Position numbers and translations under genes: made by a program
The notes under the pieces: model-generated
What the model saw: the letters and a program-made list of their open reading frames with translations, nothing else
Told to the model about the DNA's origin: nothing
Databases searched by the model: none
From: an uncultured Flavobacteriaceae bacterium
GTDB lineage: Bacteria; Bacteroidota; Bacteroidia; Flavobacteriales; Flavobacteriaceae
Direction: 5' to 3'
DNA: 64,000 nucleotides
NCBI GenBank assembly: GCA_947497245.1
Contig: CANMFO010000002.1
Span: 1,178,001-1,242,000, forward strand
In this document: one piece after another, positions 41,120 to 51,155 of the stretch
How positions within the stretch are numbered: position 1 is the first letter of the stretch
Layout of the letters: each line of letters opens with the position of its first letter

Positions 41120-42832
41120 ATGAAGCGCTCGGGCCTATGGGTATTGCTTTGCTGTTTTCTGTCTTTGAATTGTTCGCAAGTCCGGGAAGAGGACGATTCG
41201 AGGCCGAATATCATTTTTATATTGACCGATGACCAGCGCTTTGATGCCCTGGGATATGCCGGGAACGGATTGGTGCACACTCCGGAAATGGATAGATTGG
41301 CCGAAACCGGGACCTATTTCAAGAACGCCATGGTCAGCACCCCGATCTGTGCGGCCAGTAGGGCCAGTCTGTTGACCGGACTTTACGAACGGACCCATCG
41401 CTATACGTTCCAAACAGGGGACATTCGGGGAACCTATATGGAAACCTCCTATCCAAGGCTGTTGCGGGAAGCAGGGTACCACACCGGTTTTTATGGAAAA
41501 TACGGCGTGAAATACACGGGCCTACATACGCAGTTCGACAGCTATGAATCGTACGATCGCAATGGCGACTTTGACGATAGAAGAGGGTATTTTTTTAAGA
41601 CCCTGGGCAAGGACACCGTACACTTGACCCGATATACTGGGCAAAAAGCCTTGGATTTCATCGAAGACGCAAGCTCCACTACCCCCTTTTGCCTTTCCTT
41701 GAGTTTCAGTGCTCCCCATGCCCATGACCCGGCCAAGGATCAATATTTTTGGCAGCCGGAAACAGATATACTCCTTCAGGACACATTGGTACCCGGGCCC
41801 AATTTAGGCGAAGATCACTTTTTTGCGGAGCAGCCCGACTTTGTTAAAAGTGGATTTAACCGATTGCGATGGACCTGGCGGTACGATACGCCCGAAAAGT
41901 ACCAACATAGTGTAAAGGGCTACTATCGGATGATTTCCGGAATAGACCTTGAGATTGCCAAAATACGGGCATTGCTCAAAAAAAGGGATATGCACCAAAA
42001 TACCGTCATTGTAATAATGGGCGACAACGGTTATTTTCTGGGAGAACGCCAAATGGCCGGCAAATGGCTGCTCTACGACAATTCCCTTAGGGTACCGCTG
42101 ATCATCTACGATCCCAGGGCCAAGGTTCATCGCACGGTGGAGGATATGGTCCTGAATATCGATGTGCCCTCGACCATTTTGGACCTGGCCGGGCTGGAAC
42201 CACCCAAATCCTGGCATGGCGAAAGCCTAAAACCCATTGTACATGGTGAAAAGAAAGGTTGGGATAGGGATACCGTGCTGCTGGAACATATTTGGGAGTT
42301 CGAGCATATTCCCCCGAGTGAGGGCGTGCGTACCAAGGACTGGAAATACTTCAGGTATGTTAACGATAAGAGTGTGGAAGAGCTTTACCACTTGAAAACG
42401 GATCCCAAAGAAGTGAACAATTTGGCCTCCGATGAAAATTACCAGGCGGTCCTGGTCAAGCTCCGTCAAAAAAGTGATGCGTTGATAGCGCGGTACAGCG
42501 ACGGCCATTCCGCGGGCCCTACAGGCCTGGGCACAACCATCGCGCAAGGGGGTGGGGCCGATCGGGATGTGGCCTTTCACTGGCAACTTCCACCGCTGGT
42601 GGCCTCCCAGTCTGCCTATCAGATTTTGGTGGCGACTTCAGAAGAGAAACTGGGTAACAATATAGGCGACCTATGGGACAGTGGTAGGGTGGAGGAGCCT
42701 TGGTCTCCCGATATCGAACATAAGGGGTTGGAGCTGAAACGCGGAAACACGTATTTTTGGAAGGCCAGAATTTTTGATGAAGAAAATCGCCTTTCCGCCT
42801 ATTCGGATTCCCATCTTCTAAAAATGGAATAG
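41120..42832 (+). CDS. Sulfatase lipoprotein with C-terminal rhamnosidase-type Fn3 domain
   Basis: From the ATG at 41120 the 570-residue product has a lipoprotein signal (CCFLSLNC). It then has a type I sulfatase domain: [13 protein letters not shown] for metal binding and the formylglycine motif C-A-A-S-R in [15 protein letters not shown], where Ala replaces the usual Pro. The last 85 residues ([16 protein letters not shown], then [20 protein letters not shown]) resemble the Fn3-like N-terminal domain of alpha-L-rhamnosidases. It should remove sulfate from a glycan at the cell surface. The first gene of the glycan region. Confidence 0.88.
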   Translation: MKRSGLWVLLCCFLSLNCSQVREEDDSRPNIIFILTDDQRFDALGYAGNGLVHTPEMDRLAETGTYFKNAMVSTPICAASRASLLTGLYERTHRYTFQTGDIRGTYMETSYPRLLREAGYHTGFYGKYGVKYTGLHTQFDSYESYDRNGDFDDRRGYFFKTLGKDTVHLTRYTGQKALDFIEDASSTTPFCLSLSFSAPHAHDPAKDQYFWQPETDILLQDTLVPGPNLGEDHFFAEQPDFVKSGFNRLRWTWRYDTPEKYQHSVKGYYRMISGIDLEIAKIRALLKKRDMHQNTVIVIMGDNGYFLGERQMAGKWLLYDNSLRVPLIIYDPRAKVHRTVEDMVLNIDVPSTILDLAGLEPPKSWHGESLKPIVHGEKKGWDRDTVLLEHIWEFEHIPPSEGVRTKDWKYFRYVNDKSVEELYHLKTDPKEVNNLASDENYQAVLVKLRQKSDALIARYSDGHSAGPTGLGTTIAQGGGADRDVAFHWQLPPLVASQSAYQILVATSEEKLGNNIGDLWDSGRVEEPWSPDIEHKGLELKRGNTYFWKARIFDEENRLSAYSDSHLLKME

Positions 42833-43135
42833 ATTTGGGCGTGGAAGGGTAGAGCCTGTCGGTGGCCCTTCACTTTGGTGCGTGATGGATCGAAGTCTTT
42901 TTTTTTAAGTACTTTGTAAGGGCGAATGACAATATGGGAGGAATGGATCGGTCCGCAGCGACTATTTGGATCTGATGAACGGGTTCTGGGAACCGATCGA
43001 AGGGGGATCTTCCATAATGACTTTGGGGAAACCGGGGAACCGGAAACCATTTCAGCATTGTGGCACCCAACGAATGAAAAAAGGGACATTGACTTGCAGG
43101 GAAATACAGACTGTACACTTTTTACAACAAAATAT

Positions 43136-43957
43136 ATGAACAGAAGAACGGGTATTACAAAAAAGACATGCTGGGGCTTAATGATAATTGTATGCTTCTG
43201 CGTGGGTTTTCTAGCGTGCAAGGAAAAAAAAGAACAGCGACCGGTTGAAGAATCAGCTGCCGCATCCGTTGAAGAAGGGGATGGTTTTGTCCAAATCTTT
43301 GATGGAAAGACTTTGGAGGGCTGGAAAGGGGACCCTACGTATTGGCGGGTGGAAAACGGCAACTTGGTCGGTGAGGTCACCCCCACGACCTTGCTCAAGA
43401 ACAATACCTTTATTGTTTGGCAAGGGGGACAACCAGATGATTTTGAATTGAAGCTGGAGTTTCGCATTGAAGAGGCAGGGAACAGTGGGATCAATTACCG
43501 CAGCGATTCGCTGGATACCATTCCCCACGCACTTAGGGGATATCAGGCCGATATTGATGGAAAAATTAGGTATACCGGGCAGAACTATGAAGAAAAAAAA
43601 CGGACTACCTTGGCCTATAGGGGCGAAAAAGTGGTGATATCTGCACAGGAAAACCCGGATACTCCAGGTTCTTTACGGGCCAATGTGGATAAAAATTGCT
43701 GGCAGTCCCGCGCTATAATGGCATCTTTGGGCTCTTCGGATTCCTTAAAGGCGAAAATCAAATTTGAGGATTGGAACGAATGCCATCTGGTGGTGAAGGA
43801 AAACCGGTTGAAACACTATGTCAACGGAATTTTAATGAGCGATGTCATCGATAACGATACCATCAACCGGAAGTTATCGGGATTGTTGGGGGTTCAGGTA
43901 CATGTTGGCCCACCCATGAAAGTGGAGTACCGAAATATAAGATTAAAGCAATTGTAA
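43136..43957 (+). CDS. DUF1080 lipoprotein (3-keto-glycoside hydrolase type)
   Basis: From the ATG at 43136 the 273-residue product has a lipoprotein signal (CFCVGFLAC). The DUF1080 jelly-roll that follows includes FVQIFDGKTLEGWKGD and FELKLEFRIEEAGNSGINYR, with LLGVQVHVGPPMKVEYRNI at the end. The family (BT2157-like) cleaves 3-keto-glycosides made by Gfo/Idh oxidoreductases. It lies behind the sulfatase gene with about 300 bp between, in which I see no other gene. It ends 14 bp before a convergent esterase gene. Confidence 0.88.
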   Translation: MNRRTGITKKTCWGLMIIVCFCVGFLACKEKKEQRPVEESAAASVEEGDGFVQIFDGKTLEGWKGDPTYWRVENGNLVGEVTPTTLLKNNTFIVWQGGQPDDFELKLEFRIEEAGNSGINYRSDSLDTIPHALRGYQADIDGKIRYTGQNYEEKKRTTLAYRGEKVVISAQENPDTPGSLRANVDKNCWQSRAIMASLGSSDSLKAKIKFEDWNECHLVVKENRLKHYVNGILMSDVIDNDTINRKLSGLLGVQVHVGPPMKVEYRNIRLKQL

Positions 43958-43971
43958 CCAACGGCATAGGG

Positions 43972-44823
43972 CTATCGATCAATGGGTACCACAGGCGTCG
44001 CTTTTAAGTAGCCCAGCGACTGTAGGAATTGGTCCGTGGTGGCGACCGTTTCCCTATAATTGTCGAACTCGCGATAATTAAAGAAACCGTGGCCTTCCCC
44101 TTCATATAGATGCAGTTCACATCGACTGCCTACCTTTTCCATTACGGTTTTATAGTACCGTGCCGTTTCAACGGGAATGAGTTGGTCCTCCGTGCCCAGA
44201 AAAAAGATGGTGGGTGGAGCGCCCTCCGTGATGTTGTGCAAGGGGGAAAAGTCTTTGTACGCCGCACCGACCCTTTCGAATCCATAACCTCCCGGGCCAT
44301 TGTCGATCACGGGGTTGTACAGTACCAAAGCATTGGGCCTGGAGCTTACCGCTAGATTGTCGGAGGCTTCATCGAACCCTTCGACCAGGGCCGTGGCTGC
44401 GGCCAGGTGCCCACCTGCCGATCCTCCTGCCGCCACAATTTTTGTGGTATCGATTTGAAACTCCCCTGCGTGTGCCCTGACAAACCGCACGGCCGACTTC
44501 GCATCTTTGAGAGATTCAAAGGGCGTCGTACCTTGTCTGTTCCCAACTCTGTAGTCGACCAAAACGCAAACCATGCCCCTTTGCGAAAAATATCGGGCAT
44601 GGTGCGCAAAATGTTCAAGGGAACCTCCAACCCATCCTCCGCCAAAAAAGAAGATCATGGCCGGGTACTTTTTGTCCGCTTCCATTTTGACCGGTTCGTG
44701 GACCTCCATGGACAGGGTGGTGCTGTCTACCTGTTTGTACACCAACCGTTGCTGTGAAAAACAAAAAGTGCCGGTGAACGCACAACTGATCAGAAAAGCG
44801 AAAAATTTTGGTCTAAGTATCAT
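43972..44823 (-). CDS. Secreted alpha/beta-hydrolase, carbohydrate-esterase-like
   Basis: From the ATG at 44823 the 283-residue product has a signal peptide (FAFLISCAFTGTFCFSQQ), an oxyanion motif FFFGGGWVGGS, the nucleophile GGSAGGH, the acid in FLGTEDQLIP and the His in GEGHGFFN. This is a full catalytic triad of the BD-FAE/esterase type. It may remove acyl groups from the glycan. It reads opposite to the DUF1080 gene and in the same direction as uxaC. Confidence 0.85.
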   Translation of the reverse strand: MILRPKFFAFLISCAFTGTFCFSQQRLVYKQVDSTTLSMEVHEPVKMEADKKYPAMIFFFGGGWVGGSLEHFAHHARYFSQRGMVCVLVDYRVGNRQGTTPFESLKDAKSAVRFVRAHAGEFQIDTTKIVAAGGSAGGHLAAATALVEGFDEASDNLAVSSRPNALVLYNPVIDNGPGGYGFERVGAAYKDFSPLHNITEGAPPTIFFLGTEDQLIPVETARYYKTVMEKVGSRCELHLYEGEGHGFFNYREFDNYRETVATTDQFLQSLGYLKATPVVPIDR

Positions 44824-44889
44824 GATGTTACGGTAACGATAGGCCCACGTTGGCAAAAAAATAAGTTCGGACAATGCTTTTGTTCGTGG

Positions 44890-46278
44890 CTAGAGATCAA
44901 AATAGTCTTTTGCATTGTGGTAGCAGATATCCTGTACCAACTTCCCGATCCACGCCATATCGGTCGGAAGTTCACCGCTTTGGATCTCCTTGCCAAAAAG
45001 ATTGCACAATATACGCCGGAAATATTCGTGCCTCGGAAAGGAAAGAAAGCTTCGAGAGTCGGTCAACATCCCCACAAAGCAGCTTAGAAGGCCCATATTC
45101 GAAAGCACGTTCATTTGATCGATCATACCATCCTTTTGATCCAGGTACCACCATCCCGAGCCAAACTGCACCTTGCCCTTTACGCTGCCGTCATTGAAAT
45201 TTCCGACCATCGTGGCCAGGACCTCATTGTAGGTCGGATTGATGTTGTAGAGTATGGTCTTCGCTAATTTGTTCTTGGCATCGAGGGTATCCAAAAACTT
45301 GGACAAGCACTCCGCCTGCTGAAAGTCGCCAATGGAGTCCCAGCCCGTATCCGGACCTAAAATACGGTGCATACGGCTGTTGTTGTTGCGAAGTGCCCCC
45401 AAATGAAACTGCTGCACCCACCCAAAGTCACAATAGGTTTCGGATAGGAATAAAAGCAGGGCGCTTTGGAACTTCATGGCCTCGCCAGGGGAAACCGCCT
45501 TTTTGTTCCGTTTCTTTTTAAAAATGGCCTGTATCTCGGAATCTGTAAAATCTTCGGCATAGAGGTGGTTCAGCCCATGATCGCAAAGACGACAACCGTT
45601 TTCGTGAAAATAAACGATCCTGTTGGTAAGCGCTGTGCGCAGATCATCGTAGGTAGCGATCATCATATCGCACGTACCTTCCAAATTGTCGATGTACTCA
45701 TTGTAACCTTCATTTTCTATGAGCAGGGCCTTGTCGGGCCTAAAGGCCATACTTACCTTGGTGGCAAAGCCACTTTGGGAGATTTTTTGGTGATGGTCCA
45801 AATTGGCCGTGGGGTCATCCGTTGTGCAGAGCACTTCCACATTCATCTTGGAAATGAGGTTCCTGCAACTGTATTCGGGAGCGTTCAGTTTTTGCTTGGC
45901 ATCTAGGTAAACGCCTTCCGAGCTGGCCGGGGTCAACAACGTATTGTTGTCAAAATACCGGGAAAGCTCCATATGCGTCCAATGGTATAGGGGATTCCGC
46001 ATGGTATAGGGAACGGTATAGGCCCATTTGTCGAACTTTTCCCTGTCGGTGGCCTGTCCGGTAATATAGCGTTCGTCAATGCCCAGGGTACGCATTGCCC
46101 GCCATTTATAGTGATCCCCGTCGATCCATACCTGGGTCAGGTTTTCAAAGATCTTATCTTCTGCCAATTCTTTTGGAGATAGATGGTTATGGTAGTCTAT
46201 AATCGGCATTTTACTCGCAAAATCATGATAGAGTTCTTCCGAGTACTTGTTTTCTAGCAGGAAATTGGAATGTATCAA
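44890..46278 (-). CDS. uxaC: Glucuronate isomerase
   Basis: The 462-residue enzyme turns D-glucuronate to D-fructuronate (and galacturonate to tagaturonate). It has the start PIIDYHNHLSPKELA with metal-binding His, the family's YTVPYTMRNPLYHWTHMEL, and CTTDDPTANLDHH. Length is usual. It is a lone uronate-pathway gene here, because uxuA, uxuB and kdgA are not in view. Its start faces the operator region at 46484. Confidence 0.96.
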   Translation of the reverse strand: MIHSNFLLENKYSEELYHDFASKMPIIDYHNHLSPKELAEDKIFENLTQVWIDGDHYKWRAMRTLGIDERYITGQATDREKFDKWAYTVPYTMRNPLYHWTHMELSRYFDNNTLLTPASSEGVYLDAKQKLNAPEYSCRNLISKMNVEVLCTTDDPTANLDHHQKISQSGFATKVSMAFRPDKALLIENEGYNEYIDNLEGTCDMMIATYDDLRTALTNRIVYFHENGCRLCDHGLNHLYAEDFTDSEIQAIFKKKRNKKAVSPGEAMKFQSALLLFLSETYCDFGWVQQFHLGALRNNNSRMHRILGPDTGWDSIGDFQQAECLSKFLDTLDAKNKLAKTILYNINPTYNEVLATMVGNFNDGSVKGKVQFGSGWWYLDQKDGMIDQMNVLSNMGLLSCFVGMLTDSRSFLSFPRHEYFRRILCNLFGKEIQSGELPTDMAWIGKLVQDICYHNAKDYFDL

Positions 46279-46483
46279 TACTTATGGTATTTGGTGAATT
46301 GAAAATTACAAACGTCTTGTATCGGCACAATATTAGCATTAAAAACCTAAAACGTCAATATTTGCGGGAAACAATGGAACAATTTGTAAATGAATCCATT
46401 GGTCGGCATATTAAGAGTCAGCTGGAGCGGCCGACAACGATTCATCATTATTATGGTGTTAAGTTAAAAATATTTTTTATATT

Positions 46484-46497
46484 CGTTAACGTTAACG
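46484..46497. promoter_or_regulatory. LacI-type operator upstream of the DUF1080 operon
   Basis: CGTTAACGTTAACG is a perfect 14-bp palindrome with a central CG, the usual form of LacI-family operators. It lies 57 bp before the DUF1080 gene start and about 200 bp from uxaC. Related sites lie upstream of susC at 57449-57477, and a LacI-family gene lies in the same operon region at 51156. The rest of the 275 bp between uxaC and the DUF1080 gene shows nothing else. Confidence 0.65.
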
Positions 46498-46553
46498 TAA
46501 ATTATTTTCTCATTTTTTCATCACTACCACTAATCCAAAAAATATTCTAAAGT

Positions 46554-47945
46554 ATGGAGGTCGTCAAACTTCAAAAAAAACTGTGTACAACTGTTATGTT
46601 TTCCTTTTTTCTCGTAAGTGGTTCCGCGTGGGCCCAGGAAAATTGGGAAGTATTGTTTAATGGAAAAGATCTGTCAAATTTCGAACAACTCAATGGGGAT
46701 GCCTCCTATGCAATTGAAAACAAGGAACTGGTCGGAACGTCCAAACTGAATACCCCCAACAGTTTTATGGCCACCAAAAAAAAGTATGGTGATTTTATTC
46801 TGGAGTTTGATGTTTTGGTCGAAAACGGACTCAATTCGGGTGTACAATTTAGGAGTTTGAGCACCCCTGAATACAAAAATGGGCGCGTACACGGTTATCA
46901 GTGCGAGATCGAGACCAGCTCGCGAAAATGGGCCGGCGGCGTGTACGATGAAGGCCGAAACGGGTGGCTCTATCCACTTTCCAGGAACCCCAAAGGGCAA
47001 CAGGCGTTTATTCGCGGGGAATGGAACCATTATCGGATCGAGGCCATTGGCCACGACATCCGAACTTGGGTCAATGGTGTCCAGTGTGCCAATCTGGTCG
47101 ATGATACCACTTCCAATGGTTTTATCGCCTTTCAGGTGCACAGTATCCATGACGCGAACCTGGAGGGCAAAACCGTGCGCTGGAAAAATATTAAGATAAA
47201 GACAACGGACTTGGAGCGCTCCAGGAACGAAGTGGATACGGAAGTCCCCCAAATTAGTTATTTGACCAACCAATTGACCTCCGACGAAATGCGAAAAGGT
47301 TGGCGTTTGTTATGGGATGGCAAGACCACCAAGGGATGGCGGGGGGCCAAGCTGGACGGTTTCCCCGAAAAGGGTTGGGAAATCGGCAATGGCGAGCTGA
47401 CCGTCCTGTCCTCTGGAGGAGCGGAATCCCGCAATGGAGGGGATATCGTCACGGAGGATTCGTTCAGTGATTTTGAACTGAGCGTCGACTTCAAGATTAC
47501 CGAAGGGGCCAACAGCGGGATAAAATATTTTGTGGATGCGGAACTTAACAAGGGGGAAGGTTCGGCCATCGGGCTGGAATTCCAAGTACTGGACGACAAG
47601 AAACACCCGGATGCGGCACATGGAAAAAACGGCAACCGAACCATCGGGTCCCTCTATGACCTGATCCGCGCGGAGAACTCGGATAGTTCCAGGGGCAAGA
47701 ACTTCAAAGGGGTAGGGGCTTGGAACAATGCCCGGATCGTGGTCAAGGGCGGCCATGTAGAACATTGGCTCAACCAGGTGAAAGTAGTGGAATTCGATCG
47801 CTACAGTCAAATGTTCAAGGCGTTGGTCGAGAAAAGCAAATACGAAAAATGGAAAGGCTTCGGCCGTTTGCCCCAAGGCCTGATCTTACTACAGGACCAT
47901 GGAGATAAGGTATCTTTTAAAAATATTAAGATAAGGGAATTTTAG
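46554..47945 (+). CDS. Secreted protein with two DUF1080 domains
   Basis: The 463-residue product has a signal peptide (MFSFFLVSGSAWAQ) and two copies of the DUF1080 jelly-roll. The first spans about 25-225 (EVLFNGKDLSNFEQLNG, NSGVQFRS) and the second about 255-463 (RLLWDGKTTKGWRGAKLDGF, NSGIKYFV). The family hydrolyses 3-keto-glycosides, and duplicate domains occur in Bacteroidota. It is the first of four genes in the same direction (gaps 21, 18 and 48 bp) behind the 46484 operator. Confidence 0.9.
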   Translation: MEVVKLQKKLCTTVMFSFFLVSGSAWAQENWEVLFNGKDLSNFEQLNGDASYAIENKELVGTSKLNTPNSFMATKKKYGDFILEFDVLVENGLNSGVQFRSLSTPEYKNGRVHGYQCEIETSSRKWAGGVYDEGRNGWLYPLSRNPKGQQAFIRGEWNHYRIEAIGHDIRTWVNGVQCANLVDDTTSNGFIAFQVHSIHDANLEGKTVRWKNIKIKTTDLERSRNEVDTEVPQISYLTNQLTSDEMRKGWRLLWDGKTTKGWRGAKLDGFPEKGWEIGNGELTVLSSGGAESRNGGDIVTEDSFSDFELSVDFKITEGANSGIKYFVDAELNKGEGSAIGLEFQVLDDKKHPDAAHGKNGNRTIGSLYDLIRAENSDSSRGKNFKGVGAWNNARIVVKGGHVEHWLNQVKVVEFDRYSQMFKALVEKSKYEKWKGFGRLPQGLILLQDHGDKVSFKNIKIREF

Positions 47946-47966
47946 GAACACAGTAAAAGACAAATT

Positions 47967-49325
47967 ATGGACAAGACAAGACGAAATTTTATACGAAAGA
48001 CCACTTTGGCATCTACGGGAATGGTAGTGGGAGCTGGAACGCTGAGTGCGAAAAGCTATGGCCGGATTTTGGGTGCAAACGACCGGGTACAGGTCGGTAT
48101 TTCAGGTTTCTCCAATCGCGCAAAAGGAGCACTTATTCCCGCTTTCAACGGGCATAGCAAAGCCCAGAACTTTGAGATCGTGGGCGTATCCGATATCTGG
48201 AACCGACGTAGGGACGAGGGCAGTGCCTTTATCAATTCCCTCACTGGCAACAAAATAAAGCAATGGCGAAACAACGAGGAAATGTACGATAAGAACGATA
48301 TCGATGCGGTAATCATTTCCACAGCCGATTTTCAACATGCCCTTCATACGGTGCAGGCAGCCAATGCGAAGAAAGATGCCTATGTCGAGAAACCCTTTGC
48401 CGAGACCATGGCGGATGCCCGTGTGGGACTGAAAGCGGTCAAAGAGTCGGGTATTGTATTCCAAATAGGATCACAAAGACGCAGTGGGGCCAACTACCAC
48501 GCTGCCGCTGACTACGTTAAATCTGGAAAGTTTGGCGATATCGTAATGGTTGAAATGACCTGGAACGTAAACCAGCCGGGCAGGTGGCGTCTGCCCAAAC
48601 TGGTCTCCGAAATAAAGGAATCGGATACCGATTGGAAAAGATACCTGATGAACCGCCCGTTTGAGGCTTGGGACCCGAGAAAGTACCTCGAGTACAGATT
48701 GTTCTGGCCGTATTCCTCTGGCATTCCGGGACAATGGATGTCGCACCAAATCGATACGGTACATTGGTTCTCCGGATTTGACCATCCAAGAAGTGTGGCC
48801 GCCAACGGCGGTATTTATCTATGGAAGGATGGCCGAAAGAACTATGATACCATGACGGCCGTTTTCGATTATGGCCCGGCCGACGATGCGAACTCAGGAT
48901 TTCAAGTGAGCTACTCTTCCCGCTTCACCAATTCCGCTGGAGGCACCAAGGAAATTTACTATTCCAACGGGGGGGAACTCAACCTAGACAGTAATAAGGT
49001 AAGTGATAATGGAGGACTGTCGGAGCGACATGCAAAGGCCATGGGAATGAAACCCAATAAACTACAAGGGTTCAACCTCTCTGAAAACGCCTCTAAAGTA
49101 GTGACCTCCGCCAATACCGGAGCCGACGACATGACCTCCTTGCATATGCTGAACTGGATGGAGTGTGTGCGAAGCCGCAAGACCACAAACGGTCCGGTCG
49201 AAGCGGGATACAACCATTCCATCGCCAACATCATGACCACCGCAGCCCTAAGAACCGGGCTGAAGGCCACATTTGACGAAAAAAGCCAGAACGTACTGGC
49301 CGGAGGGGAAATATTTATATACTAA
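47967..49325 (+). CDS. Tat-exported Gfo/Idh/MocA oxidoreductase
   Basis: The 452-residue product starts with a twin-arginine signal (KTRRNFIRKT) and has the NAD-binding fold (VGISGFSNRAKGALIPAFNG), the EKPFAETMADA motif that follows the cofactor site, and QIGSQRRSGANYHAA in the sugar-binding half. Enzymes of this size with Tat signals oxidise a hydroxyl (often C3) of glycosides in the periplasm. It lies 21 bp after the double-DUF1080 gene, which fits a 3-keto route of sugar cleavage. Confidence 0.9.
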   Translation: MDKTRRNFIRKTTLASTGMVVGAGTLSAKSYGRILGANDRVQVGISGFSNRAKGALIPAFNGHSKAQNFEIVGVSDIWNRRRDEGSAFINSLTGNKIKQWRNNEEMYDKNDIDAVIISTADFQHALHTVQAANAKKDAYVEKPFAETMADARVGLKAVKESGIVFQIGSQRRSGANYHAAADYVKSGKFGDIVMVEMTWNVNQPGRWRLPKLVSEIKESDTDWKRYLMNRPFEAWDPRKYLEYRLFWPYSSGIPGQWMSHQIDTVHWFSGFDHPRSVAANGGIYLWKDGRKNYDTMTAVFDYGPADDANSGFQVSYSSRFTNSAGGTKEIYYSNGGELNLDSNKVSDNGGLSERHAKAMGMKPNKLQGFNLSENASKVVTSANTGADDMTSLHMLNWMECVRSRKTTNGPVEAGYNHSIANIMTTAALRTGLKATFDEKSQNVLAGGEIFIY

Positions 49326-49343
49326 AAATCAAAGATTGGAAAT

Positions 49344-50420
49344 ATGCCAAAACTGAGTTATTGTGGTCTGATCGTCGCGATCATGCTGTTCTCGTGCAAA
49401 GACAAGCAAAAAAACGAAAATACCGCAAATGATATGCAAAGTGAAAGTACCCGGACGGCAAGGGTCAGTTTCGCGAACGATACGGACAACAAAAAGGTGG
49501 ACGTACATATTGATGGTAGCTTCTTTACCAGTTATGTGTACGACGGACAAACCCCAAAACCCATTTTGTATCCGGTACTCACGAAAAGCGGGAAAACCGT
49601 TACCCGCGGCTTCCCTTACGACCCTAGGCCCAATGAGCGGGTGGATCATCCGCACCATGCGGGACATTGGTTGAACTATGGTGATGTGAACGGACTGGAT
49701 TTTTGGAATAATTCCTACGCCATTGCGGAGGATCAAAAACACAAATATGGCACCATATTCCACAAAGAGATCTTGGGACTGGACAGCGAAAAGGGCGCAC
49801 TGGTCATTAAAGCCATTTGGCGTGCTCCCGATGGCGTCGACCTCTTGGAAGAGCAGACCACCTTCTCCTTTGGAGAGGAAGGAGCTACCCGGACCATAGA
49901 TCGATCAACTACCCTAAGGGCATTGGAAGAGGTTTCCTTTAAGGACAACAAAGAGGGGATGCTGGGAATCCGGGTGGCACGTGAGTTGGAACTGCCCTCC
50001 GACAAACCTGCCGTCTATACAGACGCAGAAGGCAATGCCACTGCTGTGGAGGCTCTCAACAACGAAGGGGTGAGCGGCAATTATCTGGGCAGCGAAGGCT
50101 TGACCGGGGATGCGGTTTGGGGAACCCGCAATAGATGGGTGAAATTAGAGGGTAATATCGATGGGGATCCCGTGTCCATAACCATCGTTGATCATAAAAA
50201 GAACGTAGGCTATCCCACTTATTGGCATGCCAGAGGATATGGTCTGTTTGCCGCCAATCCCCTTGGACAGGCCATTTTTTCAGAGGGAAAGGAGACCCTG
50301 GATTTCAAACTGGCTAAAGGTGAATCGGTTGAATTCAACTATCGTATCCTAATCCATGATGGCTCGGTGCTTTCCAAAGACCGGATAGAGGTTGCTTTTA
50401 AGGATTTTAACAAGGAGTGA
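49344..50420 (+). CDS. DUF6807 (PmoA-like) lipoprotein
   Basis: The 358-residue product has a lipoprotein signal (VAIMLFSC) and the family features: VLTKSGKTVTRGFPYDPRPN followed by HPHHAGHW (three His that may bind a metal), and GDVNGLDFW. DUF6807 proteins have a galactose-mutarotase-like fold and are common in glycan clusters with Gfo/Idh oxidoreductases and DUF1080. No activity is known to me. It sits 18 bp after the oxidoreductase gene. Confidence 0.85.
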   Translation: MPKLSYCGLIVAIMLFSCKDKQKNENTANDMQSESTRTARVSFANDTDNKKVDVHIDGSFFTSYVYDGQTPKPILYPVLTKSGKTVTRGFPYDPRPNERVDHPHHAGHWLNYGDVNGLDFWNNSYAIAEDQKHKYGTIFHKEILGLDSEKGALVIKAIWRAPDGVDLLEEQTTFSFGEEGATRTIDRSTTLRALEEVSFKDNKEGMLGIRVARELELPSDKPAVYTDAEGNATAVEALNNEGVSGNYLGSEGLTGDAVWGTRNRWVKLEGNIDGDPVSITIVDHKKNVGYPTYWHARGYGLFAANPLGQAIFSEGKETLDFKLAKGESVEFNYRILIHDGSVLSKDRIEVAFKDFNKE

Positions 50421-50468
50421 TTTTGGACCGCAGTCCACATACGGCACTATTAAATTAAATTTAAAAAG

Positions 50469-51074
50469 ATGAGATATTCCTTTTCAATGGCTCTGATGCT
50501 GGTTTTGGCCTTAAACAGCTTTGGCCAGATAGCCGAATCCGATATGAAGACCATTTTTGACGGCAGCAGCCTAGATTATTGGGAAGTGCCCGAAAACAAT
50601 GTCTGGTGGTCCATCGATCAAGGCACATTATGGGCCAAAAGTGATGCCGAACAGAAAGGATCCATACTTTGGACCAAAAAGCAATACACCGATTTTGTGA
50701 TACAGATGGACTTTAAATTCGGCGAAGGGGTAATTGATTCCGGTATCTTTATGCGTGGGGAAAATGAAAAGAACGCACAGATCCAAATTGGAATTTCGGG
50801 TTCCCTGAAAAGAGATATGACCGGATCTCCCTATGTCCCAAAATCGGGCTATCCCGTGGAGGCCGAAGGGGTTAAGGAACTCCTGAAATTAAAAGCTTGG
50901 AATACAATAAAAGCCATGGCGATCGGAGATAGCTACAAAGTATGGCTTAATGGGAAAGAGGTCATGAACTATACACTGAAGGATGCCAATCTGGAAGGCC
51001 CCATTGGGCTTCAATTGCATCCGGGAAGAAATATGACCATCCAGTTCAAAAATATTCAAGTGGCGCGCCTCTAG
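50469..51074 (+). CDS. Secreted single-domain DUF1080 protein
   Basis: The 201-residue product has a signal peptide (MALMLVLALNSFGQ) and one DUF1080 domain: MKTIFDGSSLDYWEVPENN, DSGIFMRGENEKNAQIQIG, and the end GPIGLQLHPGRNMTIQFKNI. It is the third DUF1080 gene in 8 kb. The three differ in loops and N-terminal signals (lipoprotein versus secreted), so they may handle different linkages. It precedes the LacI-family gene by 81 bp. Confidence 0.9.
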   Translation: MRYSFSMALMLVLALNSFGQIAESDMKTIFDGSSLDYWEVPENNVWWSIDQGTLWAKSDAEQKGSILWTKKQYTDFVIQMDFKFGEGVIDSGIFMRGENEKNAQIQIGISGSLKRDMTGSPYVPKSGYPVEAEGVKELLKLKAWNTIKAMAIGDSYKVWLNGKEVMNYTLKDANLEGPIGLQLHPGRNMTIQFKNIQVARL

Positions 51075-51155
51075 ACCGCCAGAGTTTTAACGTCTATCCA
51101 AAACATGGTATCTTAGGGGCTTGGTGGAAATTTAACCTCTGAGGAGTAGTAGGGT

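Noticed and set aside
46284-46550. 88-codon open frame between uxaC and the DUF1080 gene
   Set aside because: It covers the operator and ends in low-complexity hydrophobic sequence from an A/T-rich leader. It looks like chance.
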